This document shows, in pieces, positions 60,048 to 64,000 of a stretch of DNA of 64,000 nucleotides (its first letter is position 1; every line of letters starts with the position of its first letter). The DNA is from Candidatus Calditenuaceae archaeon (GTDB lineage Archaea; Thermoproteota; Nitrososphaeria_A; Caldarchaeales; Calditenuaceae). A model generated the notes under the pieces. That model had not been told where the DNA came from and made no database searches. It saw only the letters and a list, made by a program, of their open reading frames with translations. The stretch lies in contig JANXED010000002.1 in NCBI GenBank assembly GCA_025058175.1, positions 44,505-108,504 on the forward strand, given 5' to 3'. The position numbers and the translations under genes were made by a program.

Positions 60048-60778
60048 TCCCTCACCCGGGAGACCGTCCTCAAGAAGGCCTCTTCCAGCGACGCCGAAGA
60101 GTCGAGCCCCGCAGACCGCTTGAGCTCTTCGAGGCTCCCTGAGGCCAAATCTTTTCCACGGTGGACGATCGTCGCCGAGTTGCAGACCCTCTCTATCGTG
60201 TCGAGGAGGTGCGTGCTGACCAGTACCGATCCCCCGCGCTTCGATATCTCCTTCATCTCCGCCTTAGCGACGCTCTGGACTTCGGGGTCGAGACCGTTAA
60301 AGGGCTCGTCGAGGACGAGGATGAGTGGGTCGTTGACGATCGCCGACGCGAACGCGACCCGCTGCTTCAGGCCCTTCGAGAGGCCGAAGATCAGTTTGTC
60401 GAGGAGACCGTTCAACCCGAAGAGCTCCGCGACCTCCGAAACGCTGGTCTGCAACTCCCTCCCCCCGAGGCCCTTTAGCCTCGCGACGAAGACGAGGAAC
60501 TCCCTCACGGTCAGGTACTCCGGTAGCGACGGGTTCTCGGGGAGGTACCCAATCAGGGACTTGTAGGAGACGTCCTCTGTGGCCGAGCGGCCCGCCACTC
60601 TGACATGGCCGCGGTCGGGCCTGAGCAGCCCCACGACGCACTTGACGGTCGTGGTCTTGCCCGCGCCGTTCAGCCCCAGGAGGCCGTGCACGCTCCCCGC
60701 CCTCACGGTGAGGTTGAGGCCCCGAACTGCTGGCTCTCCGTCGAAGCTCTTCCAGAGGTCCTTGACCTCGATCATCAT
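60044..60778 (-). CDS. ABC-2-type exporter, ATPase subunit
   Basis: 244 aa. Walker A is GLNGAGKTTT, the signature is LSKGLKQR (the LSKGMKQ variant common in ABC-2 exporters), Walker B is LILVLDEPFNGLD and the switch is VSTHLLDTIE. Start may be the second Met (60775). First gene of a two-gene operon with the permease. Divergent from the secretion ATPase at 60920. Confidence 0.93.
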   Translation of the reverse strand: MMIEVKDLWKSFDGEPAVRGLNLTVRAGSVHGLLGLNGAGKTTTVKCVVGLLRPDRGHVRVAGRSATEDVSYKSLIGYLPENPSLPEYLTVREFLVFVARLKGLGGRELQTSVSEVAELFGLNGLLDKLIFGLSKGLKQRVAFASAIVNDPLILVLDEPFNGLDPEVQSVAKAEMKEISKRGGSVLVSTHLLDTIERVCNSATIVHRGKDLASGSLEELKRSAGLDSSASLEEAFLRTVSRVRE

Positions 60779-60889
60779 TCGGCCGATCGCCTCCCTCTCG
60801 GTTGTACTTCTGGCAGAACTTTGCCCTTTCTGCGACGCAGTAATAGAAAAAGTGCTTTCAGCGACTTTGGTCCTTACTCACGGGATACC

Positions 60890-60897
60890 CTTATCAA
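60890..60897 (+). promoter_or_regulatory. TATA box of the secretion ATPase operon
   Basis: CTTATCAA, centred 26-27 nt before the ATG at 60920, predicting a leaderless transcript for the ATPase and platform genes. Confidence 0.55.
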
Positions 60898-60919
60898 TCG
60901 GTAACCGCATATACGCTCA

Positions 60920-62722
60920 ATGAGAAGACGAGACTCTCCCGCTAAGAGCCCTAGCATCGTTATCAAGTTCAAGAGGTGGGACGCGCCGAAGAACTTCGAG
61001 GTTTTTGACAGGTATAAGACTGGAATGAGCGAGGTCCTGATAGGCAGGGAGCCCAATTCACCGGCCCTGAAATACGCGGTTCAGGACCCGCCAGTCAGCG
61101 ACAAGGAGCTGGAGGAGCTCGGGGCGCTCGCGGGCGAGCTCATCTACACGATAAGGTCGAAGGAGGAGTTCACGAAGGAGAAGTTCGAGGAGGTGCTAAA
61201 GAAGAGAAACCTGCACAACCCGATCCTGCTCCACTACATCGAGAGGGAGCTCTGGGGATACGGGCCGTTGGCCGCGGTGATGGCTGACCCTAGGGTCGAG
61301 AACGTCGAGTGCAACAAGGCCAACAGCCCGGTGACGGTCACTCATACGGACTACGGCCGGATAGAGACCAACATGGTTTTCACCGATGAGGAGCTGGACA
61401 GGCTGGTGATGAGGCTCGCCCACCTCGCGGGAAAGAGCGTCTCGATCTTCAAGCCGTTCCTAGACGGCGTGACGATACCTGGAGGTCACCGGTACACCTG
61501 CACCTACAGGACAGAGATCTCCTCGAGCAGCACCTTCGCGATCAGGAAGTTCCCTGAGAAGCCGTGGACCATCACCAAGCTACTCATGAACGAGACCATC
61601 ACCCCCGAGATGGCGGCCTGGATTTGGTTGATGATCGAGACGAGGCAGGCTACGCTGGTCGCGGGGGTCATGGGCTCCGGCAAGACCTCTCTCATCAACG
61701 CTCTGGCTTCGTTCGCACCGCCTCACATGAAGATCGGGAGCGCGGAGGACGTCCCCGAGTTCAGGTTGCCTCACACTTACTGGCTGAGGTACGTCATCAG
61801 GGAGGCACAGACCATAGAGGGCACCGGCGCCGTAACGATCTTCGACCTCCTCAAGCTGCTCCTCAGGAGCAACGTCGACTACATTCTGGTCAACGAGATC
61901 AGGGGCGAGGACGCGAAGGTCTGGATGCAGGCGGTCGCGACCGGGCACGGCGGAGTCACCAGCATCCACGCGGAGGACCCGGAGAGCGTCTTCGCGAGGC
62001 TCGAGCAGCTTGGAATTCCGCCGGCCCACCTCTCGGCCCTGAAGGGGATCGCGTTCATCGGCTTCATCTTCCAGGACATAGGGAGGGGTTACTTCAAAAG
62101 GATCAGGAAGGTAAGGGAGTTCTTCGAGGTTAAGCTCGGCGAGGGCGAGAAGGAGGTCAAGAGGCTCTTCTGGTACGAGGCGGGCCCACAGGGAGGCCCC
62201 CGAAGCGTTCCCTTGGAGGAGCTCCTCTCCACCAACTCCGCAAAGGTTGTCTCAGAGTACCTGGGGCTCTCGAAGGAGAGGCTCAAGGAGGAGTACCTCA
62301 ACAGGGTGGAGTTCCTCAAGTGGATGAGGGACATGGCGCTCGCGAAACCTGAGACCGCGGAGATGGAGTACGTCAAGCAGTTCATGACGAACTTCTACAT
62401 CGACAAGACTTTCTATAAGTCAATTCCGATCCCGGCTAGACCGGAGCACGCCGTGAAGGAGAAGAAGGAGGTCCCGGTCGTTAAGCCGAAGGTGACGATT
62501 CAGGGGCTGACGCCCACAGGTGCGGCAGGTCCTGCGACCGAGGCCAAGACCGCATCCGGGTCCGGGGAGAAGGGGTTAGGCGACGTCAAACTCGTGGGAG
62601 TCGGCGACTTAGTACTGAAGCCTCCGAGAGTGGTCAAGAAGGGCAGGATGGTTGAATCGAAGGAGGAGACGGAGGAGGACTCCGGCGGGATTCTCACCAA
62701 GCTCAGGAGGGAGAGGAGATAG
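60920..62722 (+). CDS. Type II/IV secretion ATPase (archaeal GspE/FlaI/TadA type)
   Basis: 600 aa. An N-terminal domain (about 1-240) precedes the RecA-like motor. Walker A is GVMGSGKTSLINAL, the Asp box is SAEDVPEFRLPH (usually IEDTPE), Walker B is DYILVNEIRGEDA, and the His box is GHGGVTSIHAEDPESVFARL. Residues 500-600 are a Lys/Pro/Gly-rich disordered tail, longer than in FlaI. Powers pilus or archaellum-type assembly at the membrane. The platform gene follows 3 nt downstream. No FlaH, FlaX or other archaellum gene is seen, so a pilus is favoured. Confidence 0.93.
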   Translation: MRRRDSPAKSPSIVIKFKRWDAPKNFEVFDRYKTGMSEVLIGREPNSPALKYAVQDPPVSDKELEELGALAGELIYTIRSKEEFTKEKFEEVLKKRNLHNPILLHYIERELWGYGPLAAVMADPRVENVECNKANSPVTVTHTDYGRIETNMVFTDEELDRLVMRLAHLAGKSVSIFKPFLDGVTIPGGHRYTCTYRTEISSSSTFAIRKFPEKPWTITKLLMNETITPEMAAWIWLMIETRQATLVAGVMGSGKTSLINALASFAPPHMKIGSAEDVPEFRLPHTYWLRYVIREAQTIEGTGAVTIFDLLKLLLRSNVDYILVNEIRGEDAKVWMQAVATGHGGVTSIHAEDPESVFARLEQLGIPPAHLSALKGIAFIGFIFQDIGRGYFKRIRKVREFFEVKLGEGEKEVKRLFWYEAGPQGGPRSVPLEELLSTNSAKVVSEYLGLSKERLKEEYLNRVEFLKWMRDMALAKPETAEMEYVKQFMTNFYIDKTFYKSIPIPARPEHAVKEKKEVPVVKPKVTIQGLTPTGAAGPATEAKTASGSGEKGLGDVKLVGVGDLVLKPPRVVKKGRMVESKEETEEDSGGILTKLRRERR

Positions 62723-62725
62723 CCC

Positions 62726-64000
62726 ATGGCGCTGACCGGCAGGCTCGAGCGCTTCCTCGCGAACTACATCTATCTCAGCGGGATCAACGTCCTCCCGAGC
62801 AGTTACGCCAAGAAGGTGCTCAACCTGCTAATTGCGTCGGCCGCGCTCTCCGGGTTCCTGATCTACTTCTCGCTGGTCGTCGTGGGCGTTCCTGCTTTCG
62901 TGATTATTGGGGTCATGCCGCTGGCCTATTCCGTCTACCTCTTATTCAGGCCTATAGTGAAGGCGAGAGCCCTTGAGTCCGGCTGCATCAGGGAGCTGCC
63001 TTACGTGGCCGCCCTCATGACCTCCTACGCCGCGGTGGGAATTCCGCCTCACAGGAGCATGGCGGTCGCGGGGATGAAGGAGAGGCTGTTCCCGTACTTC
63101 TCCAAGCTGGTCAAGCGGATCGAGACGGTCCGGATAGTGGCCGTTAAGGACGTCCTGGAGGCGATCGAGGAGGAGGCCGACAAACTCAACTCGCTCACGC
63201 TCAAGGACTACCTGCAGTCGGCGGTCGGAGCTGAACGCGGCGGAGGTGGGATGTACAACGTCCTGAAGGACAAGATGAGGTCCCTGTTCAACGACCTGAA
63301 GGAGAAGTACAAGGCGTTGGGCGACCAGCTCAAGCTCTTCGGAGACCTGCTGCTGGTCTTCTTCGGGGTGCTACCGCTTCTCCTCTACACGATGCTGACG
63401 GTCTTCGCGAGCGACATGGCCATAGACACCTCCCGGACCTTCACGTTCATCATCACGCCGATGCTGGTCCTGGTCCTCGGGCTGATGATCGACTCGGGAT
63501 ATCCCACGACGCCTCAGAGCTTCGACAAGTACTACGTCAGGACGCTCACCATCGGTCTGCCCATCGCAGCCGCCGTCGCCGGCGTGATCTACCTCTCTCC
63601 GACCGTGGCAGAGGCCGTGCTGGGCGCGAGGCTGCTCCAATACAAGCTCGCATTCGCGCTGGGAGGCGCCCTCATAGCCATCTCTGCGGTTGGGACTTGG
63701 CTCTTTTACAGGGATTACAACTTCATGAACGGAGTAGACTACGCGATCCCGAGCTTCGTCAGGGACCTGACCGAGGAGGTGAAGAAGGGGAAGAGCCCTG
63801 CGATGTCGATAATTTACCTCGCCGAGGTCAGGAGCTACGGGAAGCACTTCGACTCCGTGCTGCACCACGTCGCGGCACAGCTCAAGATAGGAAGGAGCAT
63901 CAGGGGGGCCCTCGAGCCTTACAGGGGAAAGATTTCTTGGAGGTCCGAGCTGATCCTCGACCTGATCGCAGACGCTGAGGAACTCGGCGCCCAGAGGGAG
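62726..64000 (+). CDS. Type II secretion system F (TadC/FlaJ-type) platform protein, partial
   Basis: 425 codons from the ATG at 62726, open to the right edge. Membrane helices: VLNLLIASAALSGFLIYFSL and the next span near 55-80, then LFGDLLLVFFGVLPLLLYTM, FIITPMLVLVLGLMI, TIGLPIAAAVAGVIYL and LAFALGGALIAISAVGTWLF. Cytoplasmic T2SSF-type segments: ALESGCIRELPYVAALMTSY, and IPSFVRDLTEEVKKGKSPAM at the start of a second copy. Forms the membrane base of the pilus with the ATPase. The C-terminus is outside the window. Confidence 0.9.
   Translation, partial: MALTGRLERFLANYIYLSGINVLPSSYAKKVLNLLIASAALSGFLIYFSLVVVGVPAFVIIGVMPLAYSVYLLFRPIVKARALESGCIRELPYVAALMTSYAAVGIPPHRSMAVAGMKERLFPYFSKLVKRIETVRIVAVKDVLEAIEEEADKLNSLTLKDYLQSAVGAERGGGGMYNVLKDKMRSLFNDLKEKYKALGDQLKLFGDLLLVFFGVLPLLLYTMLTVFASDMAIDTSRTFTFIITPMLVLVLGLMIDSGYPTTPQSFDKYYVRTLTIGLPIAAAVAGVIYLSPTVAEAVLGARLLQYKLAFALGGALIAISAVGTWLFYRDYNFMNGVDYAIPSFVRDLTEEVKKGKSPAMSIIYLAEVRSYGKHFDSVLHHVAAQLKIGRSIRGALEPYRGKISWRSELILDLIADAEELGAQRE

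Noticed and set aside
60044..60778. ABC ATPase signature LSKGLKQ as a defective LSGGQ
   Set aside because: The LSKGMKQ-type signature is common in ABC-2 exporters, so this is not a sign of inactivation.

Overview
The window is archaeal chromosome. It carries TFE, PCNA, ribosomal proteins S3Ae and L15e, an Lsm protein, Rio2, the archaeal-type S-adenosylmethionine synthetase, Taw1, an Elp3 radical-SAM protein, EF-2 and an initiator tRNA with an A1-U72 pair. GC content is high and genes are tightly packed, many with 4-nt stop/start overlaps. A TATA-like box often lies 25-30 nt upstream of the start codon, so many transcripts look leaderless. The gene set fits the TACK group. The ubiquitin-like cascade near the right end recalls the Ubl/E1/E2/small-RING/Rpn11 set described in Candidatus Caldiarchaeum subterraneum, but the lineage cannot be fixed from sequence reading alone.

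Layout. 1-7.2 kb: information processing and pyrimidine genes (trm56 partial, tfe, a 2-oxoacid:ferredoxin oxidoreductase beta subunit, taw1, UPF0147, pyrB-pyrI, pcn, a THUMP methyltransferase). 7.3-18.3 kb: S3Ae, L15e, DUF309, branched-chain aminotransferase, an orphan NuoM-like subunit, nitroreductase, elp3, mat, lsm, a membrane zinc-ribbon protein and rio2. 18-36 kb: ileS, an S9 peptidase, tRNA-Leu, a CCG-type Fe-S protein, an acylphosphatase with a heptad-repeat tail, a HAD phosphatase, ppdK, a VIT1-type transporter, a geranylgeranyl reductase family protein, an FAD oxidoreductase, trpB2 and tRNA-Cys. 36.5-42.5 kb: an AT-rich patch with a CoxII-like remnant, a modE-modABC locus, EF-2 and initiator tRNA-Met. 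42.9-50.5 kb: a split glutamate synthase locus with a possible leader peptide, sucC, etfB, a 40-aa membrane protein and an MBL hydrolase.

The most unusual region is 50.5-64 kb. Within about 6 kb lie a membrane protein translationally coupled to an E1-like enzyme, a type IV pilin-like protein, a ubiquitin-like domain fused to an E2 domain with a Gly-Gly at the junction, an Rpn11-type JAMM protease, an overlapping 55-aa acidic protein and a small RING-like protein. These interleave with two more pilin-like membrane proteins, three helical/coiled-coil proteins, an ABC-2 exporter, a FlaI/TadA-type secretion ATPase and a TadC/FlaJ-type membrane platform protein that runs off the right edge. My reading is a complete conjugation/deconjugation cascade in one locus with a type IV pilus-like machine. 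The proximity is seen directly; the functional link is inference.
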